DNA of 64,000 nt from Paractinoplanes aksuensis (GTDB taxonomy: Bacteria; Actinomycetota; Actinomycetes; Mycobacteriales; Micromonosporaceae): positions 1 to 64,000 of the forward strand of contig NZ_JAMYJR010000018.1 of assembly GCF_024137025.1 (NCBI RefSeq). Reading direction: 5' to 3'. Within the stretch, counting starts at the first letter, position 1. Each line of letters starts with the position of its first letter. Below the pieces are notes generated by a model, which was not told the DNA's origin, did not search any database, and was given only the letters and a program-made list of their open reading frames with translations. Of the stretch, positions 45,905 through 55,925 are shown piece after piece. The translations under genes were made by a program, and so were the position numbers.

Positions 45905-46588
45905 TCAGGCCGGCCTGGGCGTGCCCAGCGCGGCCTGGATGGCCTTGCCCAGCGTCGCCACGACCAGCGCGACGCTGGGGCGGACGATCGAGTCCTCCAG
46001 GTTGCCGCCGGCCATGAAGCCGGCGCCCGAAGCGATCTGCTCGAGCCGCTCGTGGGCGCGCTGCACGTCCTCGGCCGGCAGCCGCAGGGCGGGCTCCATG
46101 CGGCACGAGACGAGCAGGGTGGCCAGGGCGGCGGTGCGCTCGTCGCACAGGGCCCCGGTGGTCAGCGCCTTGGCCAGCCGGTCCCGGATCTCGGCCTCGA
46201 AGGCCGGGTCGGTGGTCGGGTAGCGGTGCACGTGGATGACGCCCATCTGGGTCTCGTCGATGTCCTGGATCACGCCCCGGGCGACCAGGTCCTCGAGGAC
46301 GCGGGCGCGCAGGCGGTGCCGCAGGCGCTGCAGCCACTGGGCCGGGGTGTGCGGCTCGTCGTCGGCCGCCTTGGCCAGCACGGCGTCGGCGATCGATTCA
46401 CCGGTCGGCGTGGGGTCGATGACTTTCAGGTACCCGTCGACGTACGCGATCCGCCCGGCCAGCGCGAGGTCGACCAGCACGCCCGCGGCCATGCCCAGGT
46501 CGAGGCCGATGCGGGAGCCGGTCGCCTTGCCGGTCTGGTCGTCGTACGCGAGGAGGAGCAGTTCCTCGGCGAGTGCGATGGAGGTCAT
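45905..46588 (-). CDS. GPP34 (Golgi phosphoprotein 3-like) protein
   Basis: This is a 227-residue helical protein of the GPP34 family, recognised by the N-terminal LAEELLLLAYDDQTGK and the repeated helical core (LDLGMAAGVLVDLALAGRI, GVIQDIDETQMGVIHVHRYP). Eukaryotic relatives bind phosphatidylinositol 4-phosphate; the actinobacterial proteins are numerous and their function is unclear. ATG 46588 is the start. It is divergent from the Nudix gene. Confidence 0.85.
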   Translation of the reverse strand: MTSIALAEELLLLAYDDQTGKATGSRIGLDLGMAAGVLVDLALAGRIAYVDGYLKVIDPTPTGESIADAVLAKAADDEPHTPAQWLQRLRHRLRARVLEDLVARGVIQDIDETQMGVIHVHRYPTTDPAFEAEIRDRLAKALTTGALCDERTAALATLLVSCRMEPALRLPAEDVQRAHERLEQIASGAGFMAGGNLEDSIVRPSVALVVATLGKAIQAALGTPRPA

Positions 46589-46676
46589 GGCTCGAAACGA
46601 TAGTGTCCGCAGTCACGCAAACGGATCGCCAGGTCGGTTATATCCAGGTTGCAGGCGTTCCCCTAGAGTCGCTGCC

Positions 46677-47162
46677 GTGCAGGCGATCATCGCGACCCTC
46701 GGTTACGTGCTCTCCCCCGCCGGCGACGAGGTGCTGATGGTGCGGCGGGACACGCGGCCCGACGACCTCCACTACGGCAAGTACAACGGGCTGGGCGGCA
46801 AGCTCGAGCCGGACGAGGACGTGGTGAGCGGGCTGCGGCGCGAGATCTACGAGGAGGCCGGGATCGAGTGCGCGGCGGTCGAGATGGCCGGCACGATCTC
46901 GTGGCCCGGCTTCGGCCGCGGCGGCGCCAACTGGTTCGGATTCCTGTTCCGGGTCACCGCCTGGACGGGCACCCCGCTGACCGGCAACGACGAGGGCAGC
47001 CTGCACTGGGTGCCGGTCAAGGACGTGCTCACGGGCCAGGTGCCGATGTGGGAGTCCGACCGGCACTTCCTGCCCCTGGTCTTCGCCGACTCCCCTACCG
47101 TCTTCCACGGCGTCATGCCGTTCTCGGACGGCAAGGCCCTTTCGTGGAGCTTCGTGAATTAG
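46677..47162 (+). CDS. Nudix hydrolase, 8-oxo-dGTP diphosphatase (MutT)-like
   Basis: This is a 161-residue protein with a full Nudix box (GGKLEPDEDVVSGLRREIYEEAGIE), preceded by YGKYNGLGG as in MutT1-type enzymes acting on 8-oxo-dGTP or related nucleotides. The RRDTRPDDLHYGKYNG segment matches bacterial 8-oxo-dGTP diphosphatases. GTG 46677 is chosen. The end overlaps the convergent upp gene by four bases (TTAG). A nucleotide-pool cleaner fits next to uracil salvage. Confidence 0.87.
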   Translation: MQAIIATLGYVLSPAGDEVLMVRRDTRPDDLHYGKYNGLGGKLEPDEDVVSGLRREIYEEAGIECAAVEMAGTISWPGFGRGGANWFGFLFRVTAWTGTPLTGNDEGSLHWVPVKDVLTGQVPMWESDRHFLPLVFADSPTVFHGVMPFSDGKALSWSFVN

Positions 47163-47791
47163 AAGCGCCTCATGCCGCCGAACTGACGGTCGCCGGCGTC
47201 GCCGAGGCCGGGGACGATGTACTTCTTGTCGTTCAGGCCCTCGTCGATCGAGGCGGTGACCAGGCGCAACGGCAGGCCGGACTCCTCGAGGCGGCGGACG
47301 CCCTCGGGCGCGGCCAGCACGCAGCAGATGATCACGTCGGTGCAGCCGCGGTCGACCAGCAGCTGACAGCAGTGCAGCAGCGAACCGCCGGTGGCCAGCA
47401 TCGGGTCGAGCACCAGCACCGGCTGACCCGAGAGGTCACCCGGCAGCGATTCCATGTAGGCGCGGGGCTCGTACGTGTGCTCGTCGCGGGCCAGACCCAC
47501 GAAGCCCATCGACGACTCGGGCAGCAGGGCCAGCGCCGAGTCGGCCATGCCCAGGCCGGCCCGCAGCACCGGGACGATCAGCGGCGGGTTGGCCAGCCGG
47601 ATGCCCTCGGTCGGGGCCACCGGCGTGCTGATCGGGTAGGTCTCGGTGGCGAACGAGCGTGCCGCCTCGTAGACCACCATCGTGGTCAGCTCGTGCAGGG
47701 ACGCCCGGAAGACGCCGGAGTCGGTCTCGGCCTTGCGCATGGCGGTGAGCCGGGTCTGAGCCAGCGGGTGATCTACGACGAGTACGTCCAC
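47159..47791 (-). CDS. upp: Uracil phosphoribosyltransferase
   Basis: This 210-residue enzyme converts uracil and PRPP to UMP. The PRPP-binding loop VLVLDPMLATGGS and the C-terminal uracil-binding block GLGDAGDRQFG are intact. GTG 47791 makes the usual MDVLVVDHPL start; an ATG at 47812 would add seven residues and has no good ribosome site. It is a pyrimidine-salvage enzyme, divergent from deoC by 60 bp, so a shared control region is likely. Confidence 0.93.
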   Translation of the reverse strand: MDVLVVDHPLAQTRLTAMRKAETDSGVFRASLHELTTMVVYEAARSFATETYPISTPVAPTEGIRLANPPLIVPVLRAGLGMADSALALLPESSMGFVGLARDEHTYEPRAYMESLPGDLSGQPVLVLDPMLATGGSLLHCCQLLVDRGCTDVIICCVLAAPEGVRRLEESGLPLRLVTASIDEGLNDKKYIVPGLGDAGDRQFGGMRRF

Positions 47792-47851
47792 GCCGATCAA
47801 CCTACCGGTCATTCAAGATCAACTGTCGGGGGCCCGCGTAGAATCCCTTTC

Positions 47852-48802
47852 ATGACTGCGACAGCGACGTCAAGGCTGTCCGGCCGGCCCGATTCACCCG
47901 CCGATCTCCGGACCTTCCTGCACGGTCTGCCCGGTGTCGACAAGGTGGGCATCGAGGCCAGGGCGGCGGCGCTGGGCACCCGATCCGTGAAGACCAGCAG
48001 CAAGGCGCAGGCCATCGACCTGGCCATCCGCATGGTCGACCTCACCACCCTCGAGGGCGCCGACACCCCCGGCAAGGTCCGGGCCCTCTCGGCCAAGGCC
48101 CTGCGACCCGACCCGGCCGACCCCACCTGCCCGCCGGTCGCCGCGGTCTGCGTCTATCCGGCCATGGTGCCGACGGCGGCCGCCGTGCTGGCCGGTTCCG
48201 GCGTCCACCTGGCCAGCGTGGCCACCGCCTTCCCGTCCGGCCAGGCGCCGCTCGAGGTCAAGCTGGCCGACACCCGCGACGCGGTGGCCGGCGGGGCCGA
48301 CGAGATCGACATGGTGATCAGCCGGGGCGCGTTCCTGGCCGGCGACTACGCCAAGGTGTTCGACGAGATCGTCGCGGTCAAAGAGGCGTCCGGCCCGGCC
48401 CACCTCAAGGTCATCCTCGAGACGGGCGAGCTCGGCACCTACGACAACGTCCGGCGCGCGTCCTGGCTGGCCATGCTGGCCGGGGCCGACTTCATCAAGA
48501 CCTCGACCGGCAAGGTCCCGGTGGCCGCGACGCCGCCGGTCACCCTGCTCATGCTCGAGGCCGTGCGCGACTTCCGCGAGCGGTACGGGCGCCAGGTCGG
48601 CGTCAAACCGGCCGGCGGCATCCGTACGACGAAAGACGCGATCAAGTATCTCGTGATGATCAACGAGACCGTGGGCGACGACTGGCTCTCCCCCGACTGG
48701 TTCCGCTTCGGCGCGTCCTCGCTGCTCAACGATCTGCTGATGCAGCGAACCAAGCTCACCACCGGCCACTACGCCGGCCCTGACTACTTCACGTTGGACT
48801 GA
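47852..48802 (+). CDS. deoC: Deoxyribose-phosphate aldolase
   Basis: This is a 316-residue class I aldolase. The Schiff-base lysine lies in DFIKTSTGK, the substrate-side lysine in GVKPAGGI, and the opening AAVCVYPAMV and DEIDMVISRG are conserved. It splits 2-deoxyribose 5-phosphate into glyceraldehyde 3-phosphate and acetaldehyde. Aldehyde dehydrogenase genes follow at 5 bp and then by overlap, so acetaldehyde is likely oxidised by the next products. The N terminus is about 50 residues longer than the E. coli enzyme, as in other actinobacteria. Confidence 0.93.
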   Translation: MTATATSRLSGRPDSPADLRTFLHGLPGVDKVGIEARAAALGTRSVKTSSKAQAIDLAIRMVDLTTLEGADTPGKVRALSAKALRPDPADPTCPPVAAVCVYPAMVPTAAAVLAGSGVHLASVATAFPSGQAPLEVKLADTRDAVAGGADEIDMVISRGAFLAGDYAKVFDEIVAVKEASGPAHLKVILETGELGTYDNVRRASWLAMLAGADFIKTSTGKVPVAATPPVTLLMLEAVRDFRERYGRQVGVKPAGGIRTTKDAIKYLVMINETVGDDWLSPDWFRFGASSLLNDLLMQRTKLTTGHYAGPDYFTLD

Positions 48803-48807
48803 GGCCG

Positions 48808-50218
<1,411 letters not shown>

Positions 50219-50226
<8 letters not shown>

Positions 50227-51043
50227 GTCTTCGACTCCGACCCGCCTGGCGGTGCGGAAGACCTACAAGCTGTACGTGGGCGGGAAGTTCCCGCGCAGCG
50301 AGTCAGGACGGACCTATCTGGTGGACGGCGACAACGTGGCCCTCGCCTCCCGCAAGGACGCCCGGGACGCGGTCGTCGCCGCCCGCGCGGCCCAGCCCAA
50401 GTGGGCCGGCGCCACGGCGTACAACCGGGGCCAGGTGCTCTACCGCATCGCCGAGATGGTCGAGGCCCGCCGGGCCGAGTTCAAGGCGCTGGGGGTGAGC
50501 GGGGCCGAGGTGGACGCCGTGACCGACCGCTGGGTCTGGTACGCGGGCTGGTCCGACAAGATCGCCCAGGTCGCCGGCAACGCCAACCCGGTGGCCGGGC
50601 CGTTCTTCAACATCTCGGCCCCCGAGCCGACCGGCGTGGTCGGCGTCGTCGCCCCGCCGTCGCTGCTCGGGCTGGTCAGCGTGATCGCCCCGGCCGTCGT
50701 CACCGGCAACACCGTGGTCGTGGTGGCTTCCAACCCGCAGGCCGCGATCACCCTGGCCGAGGTTCTCGCCACCTCCGACGTCCCGGGCGGGGTGGTGAAC
50801 ATCCTCACCGGTTCGGGCGCCGAGATCGCGCCCTGGCTCGCCTCGCACGACGACGTCAACGCCCTCGACCTGGCCGGGATCGAGGACGCCGACCTGGCCA
50901 CCGAACTCGAACGGGCGGCGGCCGGCACCCTGAAGCGGGTCCTTCGCCCCGTTTCGGGCGTTGACTACACGGAGGACCCGGGCACGGGGGCCATGACCGC
51001 TCTGTTGGAGATCAAGACGGTCTGGCACCCGAAGGGTTTCTGA
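50219..51043 (+). CDS. Half-length aldehyde-dehydrogenase-like protein, probably non-catalytic
   Basis: This is a 274-residue protein homologous to the front two thirds of aldehyde dehydrogenases: YKLYVGGKFPRSESGRTY, WYAGWSDKIAQVAG and GVVNILTGSG are clear. The PWNFP loop is changed to PPSLLG, and the whole catalytic cysteine domain is missing; the end reads LLEIKTVWHPKGF. TTG 50219 overlaps the active dehydrogenase gene by eight bases. Translational coupling and conserved position suggest a structural or regulatory partner, not a broken gene. Confidence 0.8.
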
Positions 51044-51164
51044 CCGTTTCTCACCGGTCAATGGGGAAGTGCGGGGGACGGTCAGCCCTCGCCCAGGCGC
51101 GCCCACTAGGGTGTGTCGGCAGTATCACCCGTCCCCGTCAGTCAGATCGATCCCGGAGGTCACC

Positions 51165-52034
51165 GTGACCAGCCAGTCCGACGAGCCCGAGGCGTCCGCG
51201 CCCGTGGCCGCGAAGTCCGAGGCCGGACTCTCCGGGCGTGCCCTCTGGGACAAGGTCGGTGTCGAGCCGGTCGAGATCGCGCTGCCGGGCGGGGTCGCGC
51301 TGACCCTGCGGGCCTACCGCCAGGCGTCCACGCTGACCCCGACCGAGATCGAGACCGACGAGGACGACCCCTTCGAGGCCCGCAAGCGCGCCGCCGCCCG
51401 CGACGATGACGACGACGAGGAAGAAGTCATCGTCGACGAGGAGTACCAGGCGCTGCTGGCCGAGGGTGAGGTCGACAAGGACGCCAAGGCGGCCGACGAG
51501 CCCGACCCGGCCGACTTCGAGGACGAGTCCGCCGCCGATGCGGACGACGAAGAGGTGCCCGCCTTCCTCAGCCACAAGGGCCGCTTGATCGCCTTCAAGT
51601 CCCCCGAGTCGCTGGTCTCCTTCATTCGTTCGGGTGCTCCGCACGATCTCGCACAAATCGAGTCCTGGAGCACCCTGGCCGAGCAGGTACAGTCGACCGA
51701 CGTCGACCCGCTGCCGGAAGACCGCTACGAGCTCGACCTCGTGGTCGAGAACCTGCGCGGCGGTCACGACACGTGGGACCTGCCACTGCTCATCGCGGCC
51801 GGCGAGGTGGCGCGTGACCTGGGTCACGCTCTCCGGATCAAGCCGGTGATCCTGGCACTGTCGCCCGGTTCACCGCTCGACGACCTGGACGAATCCCTTC
51901 GTTCCGCGGAAAGTGGCGGAATGGGTGGTTTCTTCGGTCGGCGCCGATTGAAGAAAATCGGTGCACAACAGGCAAGTCTCGGCTGGCGCTCGGTAATCGG
52001 CAAGATCTCTGCAGCTGTGGACTGGCGCGACTGA
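51165..52034 (+). CDS. Conserved acidic protein of unknown function
   Basis: This is a 289-residue protein. It opens with a block (RALWDKVGVEPVEIALPGGV and LTLRAYR), continues with an Asp/Glu-rich stretch (DDDDDEEEVIVDEEYQ), and ends in a compact domain (VPAFLSHKGRLIAFKSPESL ... LIAAGEVARDLGHALRI). I recognise no family. GGAGGT precedes GTG 51165 at five bases, and codon use is coding-like. It lies 61 bp before the conservon-tail protein gene on the same strand and could be cotranscribed with it. Confidence 0.7.
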   Translation: MTSQSDEPEASAPVAAKSEAGLSGRALWDKVGVEPVEIALPGGVALTLRAYRQASTLTPTEIETDEDDPFEARKRAAARDDDDDEEEVIVDEEYQALLAEGEVDKDAKAADEPDPADFEDESAADADDEEVPAFLSHKGRLIAFKSPESLVSFIRSGAPHDLAQIESWSTLAEQVQSTDVDPLPEDRYELDLVVENLRGGHDTWDLPLLIAAGEVARDLGHALRIKPVILALSPGSPLDDLDESLRSAESGGMGGFFGRRRLKKIGAQQASLGWRSVIGKISAAVDWRD

Positions 52035-52095
52035 CCCCTCAACAGGGACCATCATCTCTTGGCCATACAGCTGCCTCGGGGAGGAGGACGACGCC

Positions 52096-54333
52096 GTGGC
52101 GCTCGTGCGCGTGTACTGCGGTCTGGCGTCGGCGGATGAAGCGGTGCGTGGGGCCTCGGCCACACAGCTGACCATCGCCGTCGTGGATGACGCAGGACGA
52201 CTGCTCGGCGTTCACGAGATAGGCGACGATCCCGGCGGTTACGCCGAGCTCGGCGCGCTGCTCGTGGAACGGACGAGTGGATTCACCGACGCCGCGGTCG
52301 CCGCCGACAGCGACGACCACCTGGTCACCTCCCTGCTCACGGCGGCCGGCCGGCCGCTGGTCGTGGCCGACGACGACACCGCCGACGACTTCGCCGAGCG
52401 GTTCGCCGACGACGACTCCGTCGAAGAGATGCAGGCCCCGCCCGCGGCCCGCCGGGCCGTCGGCCTGGCCCGCGCGCTCCAGGCGGGCGCCCTGGTCGCC
52501 GGCGCCCTGCCGGTGCCGCGCGAACTGGTCAGTTACAAGCCGGTCCTGGCCGCCCACGTCGCCCTGCTCAGCGGGCGGCACGCGGCCGCCATCGCGCTGC
52601 GCGAGGTGCTGCGCGAGCTCTACCCGGCCGCGCTGCGCGCCTACCCCGACCCGTCGCACCCGCTCGCGCTGTCCGTGCTCGACGCGCTGCCCGAGCCGGG
52701 CCGTCTCACGTCGCAGGGCGAGCCGTCGCAGATCGCCGAGCAGGTCGCGGTCGAGCTCACCCGGGCCGGCGCCGGCTCCGAAGACGAGATCATCGCCGCT
52801 GTCACCGCGCTCCAGGTCGCGATCAGCGAGTCGCCCCGCCGCGGCGGGGTCAACAAGTCGCTGGCCCCCGCGGCCGGCGAAACGGTGCGCCAGGCGGTGG
52901 CCTCGGTCCGCGCCTGCGACGCCGCCTGCGCGTCGCTGGTCGGCACGCTCGCCGCCCGGGCCGGCGCCGCCGAGGCGGGCCGCCGCAACCGCCGCGCCGA
53001 GGCCGCTCCGCTGCAGTCCGTGCCCGGCTTCAGCCGGCGCACCCGCCCCGAGCCCGCTGCCACCGGCACCGGCCCGATCACGCCGCAGCCGCTCACCACG
53101 CCACCGGTCGCGCCCAGCCCGGTCATGCCGCCGCCGCTGGCCCCCCGGCCGGTCTCGCAGCCGCCGGCCGCGCCCGCCGCGCTGTTCCCCAATCGCACGC
53201 CCGCCCCGGGCAACCGGCCCGTCTCGGTGCCGCCGCCCCCGCCGGGCATGACGCCGATCACCCCGGGTTCGCGCCCGGCGGCCGGCGCCCGCACCCCGGT
53301 CCCGCCGACCGGCACGGTGTTCCCGGCGGCGTCGGTGTCCCCGGCCGCGGCCGCGCCGTCCTCCGGCGCGCCCAACGGCAGCACGCCGGCCGACACCGGC
53401 CAGCCGTTCCGGGCCACCCTGACCAACGCGGCGATCAACAGCGTCCGCGCCGAGCGTCAGCGCACGGTCATACCGCCGCGCCCGACGACCCGGCCCTCGG
53501 CCCCCGCGGCCGACGCCACCGACTACTCGCTGCCCATGCCCACGCAGCGCCCCGGCCAGGAGCCCGCCGAGCCCGGCTCGCGCGCCAACTGGCCGCTACT
53601 TAACAGCAGCAGCGACGACTCGGCGACCACGCCCGCCGCCTCGACGAGCGCCCCGCCCGCCGACGGCCGGGTCCGCCCGCCCTGGCAGGACATGCCCAAG
53701 GAGCCGCCGGCCCTGCGCCTGGTCGAGCCCCAGCTGGCCAACAGCCTCGACACGACCGTCACCGACATGGCGCCGGTCACCGCCGAGCCGCCGCCACTGC
53801 GCCTGGTCGACAGCCGCAACGGCCGCCGCAGCCCGGGCCAGACGACGACGAAGCTGACGGCGCTCGACCGCAGCACCACGCCCCCGGTGCCCGCCGACAG
53901 CAACGACACCGACCTGCTGATCTTCGCGGCGGCCCGCTCGGCCTGGTTCACCGGCCACAGCGAGCAGCCCGACAAGCTCGACTGGACCAACCCGAACGAC
54001 ACCGGCTGGCGCGCCGCCGAAAAGGCGTCGACACCCGCGGTGGCGGCCGAGACGGCAGCCGGTCTGCCCAAGCGCGTGCCCCAGGCCAACCTGGTGCCCG
54101 GCTCCCCACTGCGCGACGAGCGCCCCCTGCGCATCGTCCGCGACGCGGCCAGCATCGCCGCCCACACCACGGGCTACTTCCGGGGCTGGCGGCGCGGCCA
54201 GGAAATCGGCGGCTTCGCCATGGGCGGCCGCCCGGGCCGCGAGGCCGCCGGCGGCTGGGACTTCACCCGCGACCGCGAGGGCGCCGACGATTTCCGCAAC
54301 AGCAACAACAACGCGGGCTACGGCTCCCGCTAG
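52096..54333 (+). CDS. IS110-transposase-like domain fused to a conservon-kinase-type tail
   Basis: The protein has 745 residues. Residues 1-200 follow the layout of the IS110 DEDD transposase: beta-strand and turn IAVVDDAGRLLG, then DDPGGYAELGALLV, then LTAAGRPLVV, and the later VLRELYPAALRAY. The acidic catalytic positions (the D of the usual GIDVxK and the E of GIEPTG) are not conserved (GLAS, AADSDD), so it should be inactive. Residues 300-600 are Pro/Ala/Arg-rich. Residues about 605-705 repeat motifs of the conservon sensor kinase tail: SAWFTG, NDTGWRAAEKAS, TAAGLPKRVPQANLVPGS and a YFRGWRRGQ helix. GTG 52096 has GGAGGA upstream. The role is unknown. Confidence 0.75.
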   Translation: MALVRVYCGLASADEAVRGASATQLTIAVVDDAGRLLGVHEIGDDPGGYAELGALLVERTSGFTDAAVAADSDDHLVTSLLTAAGRPLVVADDDTADDFAERFADDDSVEEMQAPPAARRAVGLARALQAGALVAGALPVPRELVSYKPVLAAHVALLSGRHAAAIALREVLRELYPAALRAYPDPSHPLALSVLDALPEPGRLTSQGEPSQIAEQVAVELTRAGAGSEDEIIAAVTALQVAISESPRRGGVNKSLAPAAGETVRQAVASVRACDAACASLVGTLAARAGAAEAGRRNRRAEAAPLQSVPGFSRRTRPEPAATGTGPITPQPLTTPPVAPSPVMPPPLAPRPVSQPPAAPAALFPNRTPAPGNRPVSVPPPPPGMTPITPGSRPAAGARTPVPPTGTVFPAASVSPAAAAPSSGAPNGSTPADTGQPFRATLTNAAINSVRAERQRTVIPPRPTTRPSAPAADATDYSLPMPTQRPGQEPAEPGSRANWPLLNSSSDDSATTPAASTSAPPADGRVRPPWQDMPKEPPALRLVEPQLANSLDTTVTDMAPVTAEPPPLRLVDSRNGRRSPGQTTTKLTALDRSTTPPVPADSNDTDLLIFAAARSAWFTGHSEQPDKLDWTNPNDTGWRAAEKASTPAVAAETAAGLPKRVPQANLVPGSPLRDERPLRIVRDAASIAAHTTGYFRGWRRGQEIGGFAMGGRPGREAAGGWDFTRDREGADDFRNSNNNAGYGSR

Positions 54334-54348
54334 TCCCTGAAGCATCCT

Positions 54349-54386
54349 CGGCCCGGTTGCCCGCTGCACGCGGAACAACCGGGCCG
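54349..54386. terminator. Hairpin terminator after the conservon-tail protein gene
   Basis: A perfect 11-bp stem, CGGCCCGGTTG (54349-54359) against its complement at 54376-54386, closes a 16-nt loop and lies 16 bases after the stop codon. No U run follows, as is common for actinomycete terminators. Confidence 0.7.
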
Positions 54387-54440
54387 AATGCTGTTCACGA
54401 CGAGTCTTCGACGACCTCGCCACGACGTGGCCCTTGGCCA

Positions 54441-54526
54441 CCGGCGGCTTGGACTTCACCTGCGACCGCGAGGGCACCGACGATTTCCGCAACAGCGACA
54501 ACAACGCGGGTCACGGCTTCCGCTGG
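54441..54526 (+). repeat. Diverged duplicate of the preceding gene's last 86 bp
   Basis: This segment matches 54248-54333 base for base with about eight substitutions and no gaps, offset 193 bp. It encodes GGLDFTCDREGTDDFRNSD and NNAGHGFR where the gene end has GGWDFTRDREGADDFRNSN and NNAGYGSR. The TAG stop has become TGG. Most changes are transitions and alter amino acids, as expected for an untranslated relic. It lies beyond the terminator hairpin. Confidence 0.9.
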
Positions 54527-54930
54527 ACGCGCGTCACCCGTTCGGTCCGGCCGCTCCGCCCATGAAGCCGGGCCCGAGCGCTGTGTGCTGGTCTCGCCGG
54601 AGCCGGCACCTGCAAAGGTTCCGGCCGGCGCGGTCTTCATCTTCTCGGAGAAGGTGGAGCTTGATGGGGTCGCTGGACTTTTCCACAATCCCGCGTAATC
54701 CACAGGCAGGCCCCGGCCGGCCCACCCGTCCTCGCCAGCCACGCGATAATGGCTGCGGGGGCGTCCCCCTGGGTGGGTGGGCTCGGACGGGCCAACGATC
54801 TTGGTGGGCTGTTGCGGCGAAGTGGTTCGGCGCATGAGGCCTGCGCTTGTTCTATGCGCCTGGCTCACTACCCGCACCTGGGGACCGAATCAGGGTTCAG
54901 CTCTGGGACCACAGAGCCGAACAGGCACTT
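54527..54930. other. Intergenic region with no recognised gene
   Basis: These bases hold no ORF I can support. Two near-matches to the DnaA box TTATCCACA occur close together (TTTTCCACA 54680-54688 and TAATCCACA 54697-54705). The last 90 bases should carry the promoter of the glycosyltransferase gene. Otherwise I see nothing. Confidence 0.4.
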
Positions 54931-55917
54931 GTGAGCATTTCGTTTCTGGCCGCCTGTCTGATCGTGCGCGACGAGGCGGACGAGATCGCCGGGTGTCTCG
55001 AGTCGCTGGCCGGGGTGGTCGACGAGGTGCATGTCCATGACACCGGGTCGAGTGACGGAACGCCTCAGATCGCCTCAGAGCTTGGCGCGGCCGTCACTCT
55101 GGGCCGGTGGGCCGATGACTTCGCTGCGGCCCGCAACGAGGCTCTGGCGGGGTGGAGTGCTCTCTGGGTGCTGAGTGTGGACGCCGATCAGCGGTACACC
55201 GGGGACCCTCGGCGACTGCGGGCCTTTCTGGAGGGCAGCGCGGCCGACGTCGTTGAGGTCGAGGTGGACAACGCGCACGACGAGTTGCCGTACACGAACA
55301 CCGCGGCCCACCTGTTCCGGAAAGAGCGGGTGCGCTGGGCGGGCCGGGTGCATGAGCGGCTGGTCGGGGCGGCGCCCGTCGTCGTCGCGGCGCCGCGGGA
55401 CGCCATCGTGCTGGCGCACGAGGGTTATGCCCGGGCCGATGTGCGTACGGCCAAGGCGCTGCGCAACGCCGAGCTGGCCCGCCGGACCCTACAGGAGGCG
55501 GGCGACGACCGGCCCCTGATCGCCCGCACCCTGCTTGACCTCGGTCGCAGCCTGATCGGGGCGGGGCGGCGGCAGGAGGCGGTCGACACGCTGGAGATGT
55601 TGCGGGAGCTCTTTCCGGGTACGCCGGAGTGGCTGCGCGGCACCGACTTCCTGGCTCGGCTGGTGCTGGCAGCCGGCCTGGACGACGTCTGTCTCACTCT
55701 GGTCGGGCAGATGCGCGCGGCCGGAGCGTCCGGGCCCTACTGCGACTGGCTGGCCGCGCAGGCCCTGGCCCAGTTGGGCGACGTCGACACCGCGACCCGG
55801 CTGCTGGCCGGCGTGACCGAGGTGGTCGACACCGCGGGCCGCCGCCACGATCCGCGGGCTCTGGAGCAGCTCCGCACCCTGCTGGGCGAGCTGGAACTGG
55901 CAGACAGACCGGTCTGA
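54931..55917 (+). CDS. Family 2 glycosyltransferase with C-terminal helical repeats
   Basis: This is a 328-residue protein. The GT-A domain starts with ISFLAACLIVRDEADEIAGC and contains the VHDTGSSDGT sugar-nucleotide segment and the metal-binding LSVDADQRY. A HERLVGA region follows. The last 130 residues form TPR-like helix pairs (LARTLLDLGRSLIGAGRRQE). The layout is that of SunS-like glycosyltransferases that modify proteins or peptides. GTG 54931 is preceded by a weak AGG. The acceptor is unknown; no peptide substrate gene is evident next to it. Confidence 0.85.
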   Translation: MSISFLAACLIVRDEADEIAGCLESLAGVVDEVHVHDTGSSDGTPQIASELGAAVTLGRWADDFAAARNEALAGWSALWVLSVDADQRYTGDPRRLRAFLEGSAADVVEVEVDNAHDELPYTNTAAHLFRKERVRWAGRVHERLVGAAPVVVAAPRDAIVLAHEGYARADVRTAKALRNAELARRTLQEAGDDRPLIARTLLDLGRSLIGAGRRQEAVDTLEMLRELFPGTPEWLRGTDFLARLVLAAGLDDVCLTLVGQMRAAGASGPYCDWLAAQALAQLGDVDTATRLLAGVTEVVDTAGRRHDPRALEQLRTLLGELELADRPV

Positions 55918-55925
55918 CTGTGTGG

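Noticed and set aside
52096..54333. Active IS110 insertion sequence
   Set aside because: Catalytic acids are not conserved, the C-terminal transposase part is missing, the rest is a conservon-type tail, and no element ends or flanking RNA region are visible.
54931..55917. Glycopeptide bacteriocin (sublancin-like) cluster
   Set aside because: The glycosyltransferase has a SunS-like layout, but there is no small Cys-rich peptide gene, disulfide enzyme or dedicated exporter next to it.
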